A DNA stretch of 64,000 nucleotides from Dasypus novemcinctus (taxonomy: Eukaryota > Chordata > Mammalia > Cingulata > Dasypodidae): the NCBI RefSeq assembly GCF_030445035.2, contig NC_080679.1, positions 120,873,992 through 120,937,991 on the forward strand, read 5' to 3'. Made by a program: the position numbers and the translations under genes. Each line of letters opens with the position of its first letter. Position 1 is the stretch's first letter. Shown one piece after another: positions 1 through 11,182 of the stretch. Below the pieces are notes generated by a model that did no database searches, was not told where the DNA came from, and saw only the letters and a list, made by a program, of their open reading frames with translations.

Positions 1-353
1 GCCCATCTTAGGAAGAACTGAGCCCATAGAATTAATTCATTTTGGTCAGAGTCCTTCTGATCTAGACTTTACATGTAAAAGCCCTTCTCAGGACAGTTCT
101 GGACTAAATTCACCCATCTAAGACCAGCGTTGGGCCTTAAGAATTTGCTTAACCCCAGTATCAGCTGAGAAGCCTGGCAACAAGATGCCTACCTAATTCC
201 CACCTATTACGTATGCCTCGTTGTCTGATCAGAACATATTTGCGCACCCTATTATATGACTGCGTGGTGAATGGCAACCTCATGTGCTGTATGGATAACA
301 TCTGACACACACATTCTATGTAACATAGAAATGTACAAATATCCAAGCATCCA
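1..353. other. Unique intergenic DNA, nothing recognised
   Basis: I see no gene, RNA or repeat family here. Open frames are short and lack family motifs. Confidence 0.5.
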
Positions 354-459
354 AAAATACGGTAGGCTTCACCAATTTGTGTGTTATCCTTGCACAGGGA
401 CCTTGCTAATCTTCTCTGTATCATTCCAGTTTTAGTATATGTGCTGCCAAAGTAAGTAT
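354..459 (-). pseudogene. U6 spliceosomal RNA pseudogene
   Basis: Read on the minus strand, this 106-nt segment follows U6 snRNA from its 5' hairpin (GGCAGCACATATACTAAAA) through the ACAGAGA-like region (GATACAGAGAAGATTAGCA) to a short terminal T run. Several substitutions relative to the conserved U6 RNA are visible, for instance in the 5' stem and in the part after CCCCTGCGCAAGG, where CpG positions have changed. U6 is the catalytic core RNA of the spliceosome and is transcribed by RNA polymerase III from an upstream PSE/TATA promoter. I see no convincing PSE/TATA arrangement just upstream (plus-strand 460-530), so this is most probably a dead retroposed copy, of which mammals have many. 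Confidence 0.9.
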
Positions 460-1013
460 GAATGATAGCATTTTATATTACTATATTCATTGTATCCTTA
501 GTATCTTACAAAGTTCCTGACAAATTAAAGGAACACAACGAATGTTGACTACCTTCTTTTTTATTATTCTATAGATATTCTCACCACTGTACTGATCTCA
601 GATGATTGTTTTAGCATCACTATTGTTTGAATACATAAACTCTCCTATGTATATATTGTTTTTGATTTTTTGATGAAGGTTTCACTAGAAATTACTTACA
701 AAGCCCTACCTCCTTCCTTACTGCTTCATTAAATCATTAAACACTACCCCACATCTGTCACTTCTTTTAACAACATGAGAACCATGCCCCAGATATTTCT
801 TTCTTTTCCTAAGCACTATGTGAAAAGAATGAAAGTTGAATAAAGCAGAGAAATTGAGAGGAGAAGATAAATTCGTGTGAAATTAGATAGAGAAGCACGG
901 AATTGGGAAATGGTGTAAGAATGACTAGAATGGAATAAAAAACAAAGGGAGATTAACACTGTGGGGACAGAGCATAAATATAATCTTAAGTGAATAAATA
1001 CTGATAAAAATAG
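460..1013. other. Unique AT-rich DNA, nothing recognised
   Basis: No repeat family or coding signal is visible between the U6 copy and the left LTR of ERV-A. Confidence 0.45.
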
Positions 1014-1501
1014 TGGTGCAGGTTAGTTTAGGGAAAGGGAAGACTTGGGTCACAGCTGAAGACCCAGAAGACAACATGGCCAATACAACATGACTGACAG
1101 AGCACATGGCTGTGAGACCCTGCCCAGAAACCTCCTGAGAAGAAGGATGCCAAAAATATTCTTCAAGATCCTGGCCATGAAAATCTCATTTGGAATGAGA
1201 GGGATAGCCCAGGATACTCTCAAACAGCCTCACCATAGGACCCTTGAGAAATGACAGGTGGGGCAACCAATTAGAACAGCAAACAGACTTTAAAAAGCCC
1301 TGACCTGGGGTCCCACATGTACAACTCACCCTGTAGTATGCCCACGGTCTATGCCTCACCATGGACAATGTACTTTTTTCATTTCCTTGTTTGTTAATAA
1401 ACTCCTTACTCCCTTGCCTGCCCTATGGCATGCCCTCAAGTTCTTTTATGCAAAGTAAGCCAAAAACCTAGAATTCCAGAAATCAAAGTCATCTGGTAAC
1501 A
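1014..1501 (+). repeat. ERV-A 5' LTR
   Basis: It aligns with 8251-8683 over most of its length: shared blocks include AACCTCCTGAGAAGAAG, TCTCATTTGGAATGAGAGGG, AGGTGGGGCAACCAAT and CCATCTGGTAACA-type ends. A CCAAT box (about 1267), a TTAAAAAG TATA-like element (about 1290) and an AATAAA polyadenylation signal (1396-1401) give a U3-R-U5 layout. Relative to the 3' copy it has about 45 extra bases in the stretch before the poly(A) signal. The left boundary is uncertain by a few bases (1014 or 1017). Confidence 0.75.
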
Positions 1502-1506
1502 TTATT

Positions 1507-1524
1507 TGGTGAGCCAGGCCAGGA
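1507..1524 (+). other. ERV-A primer-binding-site candidate
   Basis: The stretch starts TGGTGAGCC five bases after the LTR end (…GGTAACA). Position and the TGG start fit a tRNA primer site. I cannot assign the primer tRNA from the decayed sequence. Confidence 0.45.
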
Positions 1525-3609
1525 GACAGAGGCAAGTGATATTCTGTGACCCCATCTGGAAACAGGTGAGTTTTAATTAAATTTTAATTAAAGCCTGTCT
1601 GTGTCTTCTTTTGTTTTATTAGTGAGGTCCTGAGATTCTCACTCTGGGCGCTGGGCTGTGCTGGGAGTTTCATTCCTTACTCAGCCCCTGGGATGCCTGA
1701 AATTCTTCTTAATCCATTACCTCTGGGACCTCTGAAACTATTTGCCTATTGACACAGATCAATCTCTGCTTCTTAATTGCCTTCAAATGTCAGGTTCAAC
1801 TGTGGAATTAGGACCCTGGGAGTGACCATGAGATGAGCTCACTCATGGCTATATCCTAAGACCTCTGCAAAGTAGGCAAAAGAAAGTTCTCTAGCCAGAC
1901 CCTTTCTTAGCAGGAAAGCCCAGTTTGGGAACAAAAGCCTGGGAGCTGACCCAGAAGTCTTCCAAGCCCTCTAAGTCTCTGGGAATGCCTAGAGACATAG
2001 GCTCCTGATTCTCAGAACATGGAGACAGTGAGCAGGTCTCCCGATCTCCAAGATGCTGGCTAGGCAAGGAGTCATTCAACGATGTCTAGCGGTGGGATGT
2101 CACCCAGAATGATGAATGCATTTATGCTTCTCTAGGATAATGGACAGCTTCTAATTGGAACAGCTTGATTACTGATAGTCTAAAGAAAGGTTAATCTTTT
2201 CCTGCCACACCATGTGGCTGCAGTGTGGCTGAGAGTGGGCTCTACATAGGACCCCGAATTCCAGTTAAATCTGTGTAAGAGAGGAGGGGACAGACAGATC
2301 TGAGGGCCAGCCACCACACGGTCATGTTTCCTTAAAGGGGAGGAGGAAATGCACTACCATACCAGTCAGTTAAAAGCTCGGGGAACTTACTCAGAGGCAG
2401 AGCCTAAAAGCCCAGTTTTATTTCAAAGGAAGCCAGTAGAGGGAATAAAATACCATCCTGGTAGATCCTAATTCTAGAGGAGAACAGATCCTCCTAGGAC
2501 CTCCAGACTACCTCAGATATTCATAGAAAGCTGTAGAACATTTCCCTGGGTCCTCAAACTTCCATTAATACCCTTTTAGAAACAGCCTTCTCAGTTTTCA
2601 ACAGTCAAGGCCATGCTGCCAGATGGAGGATGGAAGAAGGGGTGGGTGCAGGCTCACCTTTTACCTGCCACCATTAAAGGCATTGGTCATCTCAGGGTTA
2701 CCCAAATCCAGCCTCCACCTCAGTAGGAAGCTGGCCCCAAGCTGCCTCACCACGGGGACTGCTGGAACCTTGCCCCAGGAGGACAGAATGGCCTGAAGCC
2801 ATGTATGAACCATCAACCAGGAGGCCTCAGGTGGCCCTTGATGTGGCAGGTAAGATAGTTAGTTTCTTAATTAACATGGCAGCCAATTACTCAGTCCTGG
2901 CCTGCACTCCAGACCTCTCTAACTTTGGTTGTGCCTAATGAGGGGAGGGAATGGGGAATTGAGATCCAGGCCATTTACTAAACCTCCCTCATCTCCAGCC
3001 TTTGGTTTAAAAGGTTCCTGGTTATTTCTAGTTCCCTGTCCATTCCTTTGTAACACTCCAATCCTTCCAGTGAGAAAAGCCTTCTAAGGGCTTTACCCCT
3101 TGTGGGAGGTAACTAAAGGGATAAAGCCCCAGAGCGGCCGCAGTTTGTGTCTCGTTGGGAGCAGAGCTTTTCTGGACCCTTTTCTTTGAACTTAGCTGTT
3201 GCCCAGGGATTTTCATGGAGGAATGAAGCTGGAGGGTCCTCCATGAGGTTTCTGCTATGGACAGACACTGGAAGCTTTGCATCTAGGTGACTCTAAAGGC
3301 AGGTGTTTCCCTAAGCTAAGTGTGTATATTTCTCTCTTCTGTTCTTATGTGTGCTCGATTTAATTTTATCAGTCTGCTCATGCCTGAAAACTCCTAAATC
3401 AGATTTGGAGTTCGCCTGTTACAAAGTGGATAATAGTGAAAGGTAACCTAAAATTGAGTCTTTGAATATCGATACTACCTTGCAATTGAATTTGATGTAT
3501 AAAAGAAATCACATGGAATTAGCTAAGCTGCTGGAAGAGCAGGAAAACTTAGCAATGTTGTTACTAATAAAATTGTTTTAGTTGCTTAGTTAATAATCAA
3601 AAGTGCCCC
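1525..3609 (+). other. ERV-A leader/gag-region DNA, unreadable
   Basis: By position this is leader and gag of ERV-A. Frames are broken by many stops and I could not identify matrix, capsid or zinc-knuckle motifs. Some stretches (about 2600-2850) are GC-richer and could be old coding sequence. Confidence 0.3.
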
Positions 3610-4320
3610 ATTTGGATTTTTAATAATTAATTTTTTTTATTTTTTATTTTTAAAGGAGCTTTAGACTGCAAAAATGTTACAAAAAAATAAGGAATTCCCC
3701 ATGTGCCCAACTCCTTCCCCCTCCCACACTTTTCCACGTTAACAACATCATTAGTGTGGTACATTTGTTACAACTGATGAACCCATATTGAAGCATGCTA
3801 CTAACCATGGACTACAGTTTACATTATAGTTTACACTTTGTCCTGCACAATTTTGTATGTTATGGCAAAACATGCAATGACCTTTATCCATCTCTGCAAT
3901 GTCATGTGGGACAAATCCAATGTCCCCAAAATGCCCCTATATTATACTTATTCTTCCCTGTCCATCCCTCAGAACCCCTGGTGGCCACTGACTTTACACC
4001 AATGATAAGAGTCCTTCCATTGTTAGAATAATAATAAGTTTATACAGAATAATAGTAAGTCTACTTTAGTCCATTATTCATTCCCCAATCTTGAGGATTT
4101 GGGATAGTGATGCCCATACTGCTTCTAATTGAGAGGGGGCTTAGATCCCATGGGGCAGATGGATAAAGCTCTCTTGCTTGAAGTTGCAGACACTCTCTGT
4201 TACTTGGGATGAGTGAAGTCCATCATCATCTCCTTGTTAGCTGTCCTAGGTGACTCCAATGAACTGGAGAGTAGGTGTTGAAGCAATAATGTGGGATCAG
4301 GAACCTGGCAAGAAGTCCAT
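3610..4320 (-). repeat. Interspersed repeat, probably L1 3'-end derived
   Basis: It starts with a T-rich run on the plus strand (an A tail on the minus strand). It then has a distinctive block around CATTAGTGTGGTACATTTGTT and a run of GTTTACATTATAGTTTACAC. Related wording recurs at 9645-9905 and 13588-13830, so it is a multicopy family. Assignment to the 3' untranslated end of a lineage-specific L1 is from general knowledge of xenarthran repeats and is not provable here. Confidence 0.45.
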
Positions 4321-4329
4321 GTAGACATC

Positions 4330-4880
4330 AATAATCCCAAGATGGTTGCTGAAAGACTCTCCTAAGAAACCCAGTTCAAAACAAAATTTCCTCCAGAAGC
4401 CACAAAAAGCCCCGGATATTCTTCAGGGGCCTTATTATTGGGCCATCCTGGGGGAATGATAGGTGGGGCAATCAATCAAAATAGCAAATAGCAGGGACTC
4501 TATCCTCTGCCATTAGCAAAGGGGTGGAATAATTAATGGTTTAAAAAGCAAGTGCAAGGGCCAAATGCTTTTTCTTGCCTTTGGACCACTGTTCTTGCCT
4601 TCTGTGCCCTGCTCTCACTGTGCCCACCCTGCATGGATCAACATGCAAGTAAAACCTGGGCATTAATTTATAATGGGAAATTTTAGTTTGTAAATCAGCC
4701 TGCTTTATCACTTTTCAGCCCCTTCCTCTCTACCTAGGACCCGTGATCTGTTATTTTCTTCCATTTCTCTTCCCTCCCTACCTTAATAAATCACTGGCCT
4801 AACTAACCCAACATGCTCTTGAAATACATTTCTGCTGCATAGTCAAGAACCTAGACAAAATACAAAATCCAGTTACAGTG
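4330..4880 (+). repeat. LTR-like segment related to the ERV-A LTR
   Basis: It shares ATATTCTTCA and the block AGGTGGGGCAATCAATC…ATAGCAAA with the ERV-A LTRs, followed by a GTTTAAAAAG TATA-like element and an AATAAA signal (about 4783-4788). The order matches U3-R-U5. It could be a solo LTR of a related family lodged inside ERV-A, or an internal ERV-A segment. Ends are approximate. Confidence 0.4.
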
Positions 4881-5157
4881 TTGCAATTCTGCTGAGATTC
4901 AGGGTTCAACAGACTCATGGATGGACCAAAGATTTAAGTGTCTGAGACATATATTTATCAAGTGTAGTGCTAATTATGGGTTCAAATAAAAGGAATGGAA
5001 GAGTTATGTGTAGAGAACCTATAAATGAGTCTAACTCTGTTACACTGGGGAGTATAAATTCCAAAGTAAGGCCCCCTGACCAGTGCCAAATTCCTGAGAT
5101 GCCTGCCCTGCTTATAATTTCTAGATCTCTCTAGAGCCCTCAGGAACCCCACTATTT

Positions 5158-5574
5158 TTTTTTATTTATTTCTCTTCCCTTGCCTGCACGCCCCCCTCAT
5201 TGTCTGCTCTCTGTGTCCATTTGCTGTGTGTTCTTCTGTGACCACTTGTATTCTTGTCAGCTGCACCAGGAATCTGTGTCTCTCTTCATTGCGTCATCTT
5301 GCTGTGTTGGCTCTCCGTGTGTGTGGTGTCATTCCTCGGCAGGCTGCACTTTTTTTTACTCGGGGCGGCTCTCCTTACAGGGTGCACTCCTTGTGCATGG
5401 GGCTCTCCTATGCGGGGGTCACCCCCGTGTGGCAGGGCACTCCTTGCACGCATCAGCACTGTGTGTGGGCCAGCTCATCACATGGGTCAGGAGGCCCTGG
5501 GTTTGAACCTTGGAACTCCCATGTGGTAGGCGGACACCTTATCCATTGGGCCAAATCCGCTTCCTGTGGGAAGT
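5158..5574 (-). mobile_element. tRNA-derived SINE (DAS-like)
   Basis: Minus-strand SINE. Its T-rich plus-strand left end is the A tail, and its tRNA-like head is at the right, with a B-box relative (GGTTTGAACC at about 5499-5508). It is flanked by a direct duplication CCACTATTT (5149-5157 and 5575-5583). It interrupts ERV-A, so it is younger than that provirus. Overlapping open frames of 60-119 codons here are by-products of the SINE, not genes. Confidence 0.85.
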
Positions 5575-5589
5575 CCACTATTTGAGGCA

Positions 5590-7100
5590 CTGTATACTCT
5601 GTCAGTCAATGAGATATTTCTTTGTTATCTTACAGTTAAATTTATTTTGTAAGAGAATGAAAATTCTAAGTAACATTAGTGAGTTGTGCATTTGTGTCTA
5701 ACTCTGTGTTTGTGTCTGCCTACTTGCTCAATGTATATTTTCATACATTGGAATGGTTTTATCAAATCAACAAATGAAAATTCCTAAAAGAGCTTGATTT
5801 CAATTGTTAAAAATTAAATATGTTCTTATATATGTGAATGAATATTTCCAGAGCCCAAATTAGGCTAAGCAGGATGGAAAGTCCACATAGAAATCATAAT
5901 ATAGAAGCTATTGGGAAAGGGGAAAAGATTTTTCTAAGTGCATTGACCTACCCAGCACCCAGGACCTTCTCTTTGCAAGAGCCAGAAAGGAGATGCTAGG
6001 TGTGGCAGATTAAATCTCTATTTTCTAGGCTGGGGAACTTAAGAATCAGTTTACCCTTGAATTCCCCAATTTAAACCTTTTAACTGTCCTAAAATAAAGG
6101 TGGTTAATAATACTATTACCACATTTCAGTAAATAAAGGAAAAGTCTTTGAAAACTATGGAAAGATCTTTTCTAAATTATAATTAAAACAAATTTAACAA
6201 TTATAATGTATTCTAGAACCTAACAGTCAGTATGCTTTTAAAATTAGTCACAGCTTTAGAATTTTATTAAAGAAGAAATGTTTTAGCCTTCCAAAAAGGA
6301 AGGAAAAAGAACATTACTTGCATGAACTATGATTGTTTCAATTTTATTTAGCTTGGATGTAATCTCCCTAAGTTTATAAGATAATTAAATAAATTAGCAT
6401 TATATATACTAAATCTTTAAGACAATGAAAGTTGTAAGTACATGTCTAATGAAATTAAGTTAAAGAAGGAAGAGTAGATCTGTGCTCTCTTAAATGGATA
6501 AATTTCATTGTTTGATAATTGTAATTTAACAAACTTATTAAAGGTAAAGTAACCAGTCTATGTTGTTATGGTTAATTAGAGAAGTTTGTAAAAGCATCTT
6601 CTAAACTGGAACATTTAAATGGCTAATCCCAGGATGTCACTATTAATTAGATGCCTAAATTGATTTTAATAACAAATTCATAACAGGGAAGCCTGTTAGA
6701 GGTCACCTCAGTCTGCATATTAAAGTGGTGATAAAGAAAGATAATCTTAATTCCATTGGGAATCTTCAGTTTTCATAAAATAATGGAGAATGTAATTTTT
6801 CCTGTACTGTTAAGGTAAAATACCTGTTAACATAAAAATGTTATAGGTGATAACATAATCATGGTAAAGGTGTAAAAGTAAAAAGCAAAGTACTGAAATA
6901 GTTAAATTCATGTGATATGTTATGCATTGCATTGGAAGTATTTAGAAAGTGTATGAAATTTAAAGTGATAGACTTCAGTGTTATCAAACTGTCTTGTGCC
7001 TTCAAGCCAGGCCCAAATGCCCTGCAAGGTGCTTCTCCATTTGAGTTATTGGCTAGGTTGGTCACTGACCTCTAAAACAATAAAATGTCTGCTACACTCT
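5590..7100 (+). other. ERV-A internal AT-rich DNA, unreadable
   Basis: AT-rich sequence between the SINE and the env remnant. By position it should be pol/env, but I recognise no retroviral motif; it may instead hold later insertions. Confidence 0.3.
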
Positions 7101-7104
7101 GAAT

Positions 7105-7960
7105 ATGTTCCTGAAATGGATGGAGAGTACATTGCAGTATCTGACTCCTGTAGCAGCTGGCAATGGCTTGATATGGCCAGATGTACAAGGGACATTGCCT
7201 CCAGGCTGCCTCTGTTTCATCGTGCCAAAGGGTGCTATGCACCAGACTGGTGAAACACTGGAGCCCACCTTTCTCTCTAGGATCCACTGTGCCACAGCAT
7301 GCTGGATGTGTAATGGACATACCAAGTGGAGCAACAATTACCAGAGTGATGTAAGCAGAACTTAAGCACAATTGACATTATGGCCTGCTCCCATGGAGAG
7401 ATAACATACATAGTATTATTAACCTGGAGCTTAGATCTATTAACTGTAGCTCAAAGTGGAACTTGTGCATTAACTAGTAATAAGTACTGTACTTATATGT
7501 CTGATGAGTGTGATGATTATCTTTTCTATTCTAGATCATATGCAGAGAGTGATATTGAACATGTTAAAAGTCCTGGTAAATTTAATCCATTTTCTAAGTA
7601 ATTAGTCAACATGTCTATAAATATAGGAATGGCTCTCTTAAGTACCATCTTAATTTTGCTTGCCATATGCTTGTCTCATTGTTGCCTGTATAGTCTTTGG
7701 GAATTTATGTCTGGGTCAGTGCTTCTCTTCATACCTCTCCTCACTGTCCTAACCTAACCATTGCTATGGGAACTGCAGTTGGCAGTTTATATCCAAACCC
7801 AGCAGATCTATCAAAATCTCTCCCTAGAATTAACCAACAGCATAAAAGAATCCTAGGAAGAATGCTGTTTCCCATCAACTTTGGGAGGATGCAGCCTCTG
7901 AAGGTCCCTGGCCTTTCTCACTCTCATTGTCCACTATGTCATGGCTGATGTCCTTTTGGG
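7105..7960 (+). pseudogene. ERV-A envelope remnant (transmembrane subunit)
   Basis: In the frame read from about 7380, the translation holds LDLLTVAQSGTC followed by six residues and a Cys that should be the first of a CC pair (now Cys-Thr). This resembles the immunosuppressive-like region and CX6CC motif of gammaretroviral transmembrane subunits. A hydrophobic stretch follows (ILILLAICLSHCCLYSLW at about 7645-7700, after a stop), as expected for the membrane anchor. Upstream (7105-7365) an 86-codon frame may be surface-subunit debris, but no diagnostic motif supports it. The envelope would bind receptor and fuse membranes; this copy is interrupted by several stops and has lost the second Cys of the pair, so no function is expected. 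Confidence 0.6.
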
Positions 7961-8239
7961 TCTGCTTAACACCATCTTCTTTAACCTTTTAGTAGGACCA
8001 TGTATCTTAAATTCTAACTAAGTTTATTTCTTACAGAATCAATGCTTATTAATCATGTGGGGATTTTATCCAGTTCCAGCTAGGGTGCCGGATCTATCTT
8101 CCCTGAACCACAATGGAATACCTAGAGGGTTTTGCATCTTGTCAGGTAGGGCCTACTCCGCCTAGCCATCAGAAAGTAGCTACAGAAAAATGACCATCAC
8201 CCTTCAACACCACCTTATGAATAAGGATGTAAACCCTCT

Positions 8240-8250
8240 GAGGGGAGAGT
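8240..8250 (+). other. ERV-A polypurine tract
   Basis: The purine run GAGGGGAGAG directly precedes the TG of the 3' LTR. Position and composition fit the plus-strand primer of retroviral reverse transcription. Confidence 0.65.
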
Positions 8251-8683
8251 TGAGACTGGTTTGTTTAGTGAAAAGAGGCACTTGGATCACAACTAAAGAC
8301 CCAGCAGACAACATGGCTGACAGACAACATGGCTTTGAGCCTGGAAACCTCCTGAGAAGAAGACTGCTAGAAAGATGCTGTGAGAACCCAGCCTGAGAAT
8401 CTCATTTGGAATGAGAGGGAAAGCCCAGGATACCCTCAAAAGGTCTCACCATTAGCCCCTAGGGAAAAGAGAGGTGGGGCAACCAATCAGAAAAGCAAAC
8501 AGACTTTTAAAAGCCCTGACCTGGTGCCTCCCACACACAACTCACCCTGCAGTACTTAAGTCATTTCCTTGTTTCTTAATAAACTCTTTACTCCCTTGCC
8601 TACCTTATGCCATGTCCTTAGATTCTCTTATGCAGAGTAAGCTGAGAATCTATAAGCCCAGAAACCAGAGCCATCTGGTAACA
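8251..8683 (+). repeat. ERV-A 3' LTR
   Basis: Direct repeat of 1014-1501 starting TGAGACTGG and ending GGTAACA. It has a CCAAT box (about 8478), a TTTTAAAAG TATA-like element (about 8503) and AATAAA (8578-8583). The 99-codon frame across it is incidental. Confidence 0.75.
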
Positions 8684-9644
8684 GTAGACAGCTTTATGGG
8701 AATAAAGTTCCTAGACTCCTTCCTCCCCTCTATCTTCTTTAACTCAATAGCTACAACCCATTTAGAACTTTAAGGATAAAATAGGCACAAATGCATGGAA
8801 AAGAGATAAAGTATTTTACATGAGTCACTCCTTTATGGTAGGTATGTTTCTTGGTGTATCATTAAGAGTAAAAGGTGAGGGACAGTTTGATAAAATTGAC
8901 TATAGAGGAGTCACATTCACAATATTTACAATAAAGAAGTCATTGTCTTCTTTAGTGAACTTTAATCACATATTTTTAAAAAATTTAAGTGACACTTAAC
9001 AACACCATTTGATATTCATTCATGAATTTAAGGTATTTAAGATAACTGTCATCCTTTGAATGCCAAATTATATCCTAATCTCTTCATTTAAAAATGTAGG
9101 AAAAGTCACAAAAATGTTCCACATAATATTTTTTAAAAATATGCAGGCTAGACTAACACATTTCATATTTATGGGCCTAGCTACAGTTGATTATATTGCA
9201 CTTGGTTTCTTGGAAGAGAGCAAGGTAATTGATTATGTTATTGTTTAAATAAAATGCCAGTGAAAATAATACTTTAAAAACCAGTTTGAACCACCTCTAC
9301 AATGCTATACATAAAAAGACAATCCAAGAAGAAATCAATATAATTGAGTAAAAAGACAAATCTATATTGCCAGTAACCAAATAAATAACACCCATTGCAA
9401 GCTGCTTGCCATCATTAACTAAAGCCCTATATACCTTGCTGTAGCCAAATATGGAAGTAGGTATGCAAACAAATATCTGATTGATGGGACTGCTACTTTT
9501 CTCTATTTCCTGGGGAAACACAGCTTATTTTGTCTATCAGAGTTGTATCTTTAAGACAAATGAGTTTTGAACTAAGTTTTCAGAAACAGGCTGATTTGAA
9601 ATTGGTGAAAAGGACAGAGAAATACACTCATGTTTTTTGTTTTG
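8684..9644. other. Unique AT-rich DNA, nothing recognised
   Basis: No repeat family or coding signal identified between ERV-A and the next repeat. Confidence 0.4.
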
Positions 9645-9905
9645 TTATATTAATTTTTATTTATTTTTTATTAGAGCAGGTGTAGGTTTATAGAAAAATC
9701 ATGCATAAAGTATAGAGTTCCCATGTATTCCACCCTCTACTCACAGATTTCCTTATTAAAATTTTGCATTAATGTGGCATTTTTGTTACTATTAATGAAA
9801 TAATTTATTATAATTATGCTATTACCTTTAGCCCACTGTTTACACAGGATTCACCCCCTGTGTGCTAAGCACTTCTCCATCTGCTTCTGTCATCTCATTC
9901 CTCTA
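9645..9905 (-). repeat. Interspersed repeat, probably L1 3'-end derived
   Basis: It begins with a T-rich run, then GAGCAGGTGTAGGTTTATAG, and later TTAATGTGGCATTTTTGTTAC. It shares wording with 3610-4320 and 13588-13830, so it belongs to the same multicopy family. Family name inferred. Confidence 0.45.
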
Positions 9906-9945
9906 CCTGGCATCCCTAACTTTCCACCATCCTAAGAATCATTGT

Positions 9946-9978
9946 GGGGGGGCGCGGGGTATGGGGATTGTAATGGGG
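9946..9978 (+). other. G-quadruplex candidate
   Basis: Four G runs (7, 4, 4 and 4 G) are separated by loops of 3, 3 and 8 bases, which satisfies a relaxed four-tract G-quadruplex rule. No gene context suggests a role. Confidence 0.5.
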
Positions 9979-10480
9979 TAAAAAGCAAGATGATCCCCTG
10001 ACAATGGCTGGAAAGGAGAGTCTCAGGGGTTGTGTCCTTGGTCCCTCTCTCAAGGCCAATTTCCACTTAGTGAGTATAGGGCAGGGTCCTCCCTTACCCT
10101 CGTCCCTTCCCCATGCTAGGAAGCGGGATGGGGCCATATTTCCCTTCTGGGAACTGGTGAGTTCAGTTCATCCAGCAGTAGAGTTGTCACAGTGTAGACA
10201 CAAGCTCCTTTTTCAGACCAATAAAGTTCTCCACAATGCTTCAGCTCCTGTGGATGGTGGATGACGTGGATGGTCCATCTATTTCCGTGGGTCTCAGCCC
10301 ATCATTGAGTGGGTTCTTGCTCAAGTGGGGTCCTTGGTCAGAGGAGATATAATCGAGGTACTCAAAGAGGAGGCAAAGTCACTTTCCCAAAGTCTCCTGT
10401 GTATGTATTGCGTCTGCATGAGGAGCTGGAAAGGCAAGGCTGTAGCCTGGATGTTGCTGAGGGAGGCCCCTGCCACCTGC

Positions 10481-10993
10481 TCATGCAGGCAGACCACTCT
10501 CTGGGATCCAGGTGAGCACAATCCTAAATGCAGCACTGCCATCTGATGGCACTCTGTTTTTGGCACTGCCTGAGTGAGCATTCCAACCACACAAGATCCA
10601 GAACATGACCCACACAAGACCCAGGACATGAGGGGGAATTCTGGCCTCAAGAGAGCTTTCCCCAATTCTTTCTGCTTCCACCAAGGCCCAACAGCATGTT
10701 AGAAGCTGAGTCTCAAAGAGAAAGCTGGGCTGGCCTGCATCTGTAATACTCCTGACACAAAACCCCAGGTACCTTCCGCATGTTCCCTCCATCTGCCAGG
10801 GAGCCCAGTCATTACAGGTCCAGGAGGCAGAAACCTGCAGCTCAGACAAAGATCCTGGTTCTAAAGGTCCCAGAGGCAGGGTGGTTGAAACAGCCACCTT
10901 CATCGCCTGTATGGCCCACTTCTCTTCTATTCTCTCATAGAAAACACCCACCTCTTTGTCATCCAATGGAAGGGTGCTAGGAGGATACAACAA
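10481..10993 (-). pseudogene. ERV-B RT-connection / RNase H region remnant
   Basis: A 170-codon open frame reads FLFETQLLTCCWALVEAER near its middle. The pattern 'E-x-Q-L-L-x-C-x-W-A-L-V-E' is what I expect in the RT connection segment of class I ERV polymerases. The rest of the frame does not keep the expected sequence and the matching pieces are split between frames, so frameshifts are present. Normally this part links polymerase and RNase H in the cytoplasmic reverse transcription complex. Length alone should not make it a gene call. Confidence 0.45.
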
Positions 10994-11182
10994 TGAGGAA
11001 AGCAGTCACAAATTTGCCAATAGCACAAATACTGTGACTGCAGGCACCAAAGAGGCACTTCTGTACTTAAGCTTCAGTAGTCTACAGTCAACCTCCTGCT
11101 CTACTCACCTCTTTCACCAGCCACACTGAGCTCTTATAAGCAGGGAGAGTAGAGCAGAGGTCACCTGCAAATAGAAGGTCCC

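Larger units (their letters stand above)
1014..8683 (+). mobile_element. ERV-A: decayed class I endogenous retrovirus
   Basis: Two direct repeats (1014-1501 and 8251-8683) bracket about 6.75 kb. The left repeat is followed by a primer-binding-site-like stretch, the right one is preceded by a purine tract, and a gammaretrovirus-type envelope transmembrane remnant lies just upstream of the right repeat. This order makes it a provirus on the plus strand. The internal part has no frame longer than about 110 codons, and I cannot read gag or pol with confidence. A SINE (5158-5574), an L1-3'-end-like repeat (about 3610-4320) and an LTR-like segment (about 4330-4880) interrupt it. The right flank after the LTR is GTAG; the left flank is GTGG or ATAG depending on where the LTR starts, so the target duplication is imperfect. 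The two LTRs differ clearly, so the insertion is old. Confidence 0.72.

Noticed and set aside
5180-5701. Overlapping 63-119 codon frames on the plus strand
   Set aside because: They lie in or across the end of a SINE read in antisense; overlapping frames with Cys/Ser-rich translations are a by-product of its composition.
10481-10993. 170-codon minus-strand frame as a host gene
   Set aside because: It contains a retroviral RT-connection-like segment, has no start context or neighbouring exon, and belongs to ERV-B.
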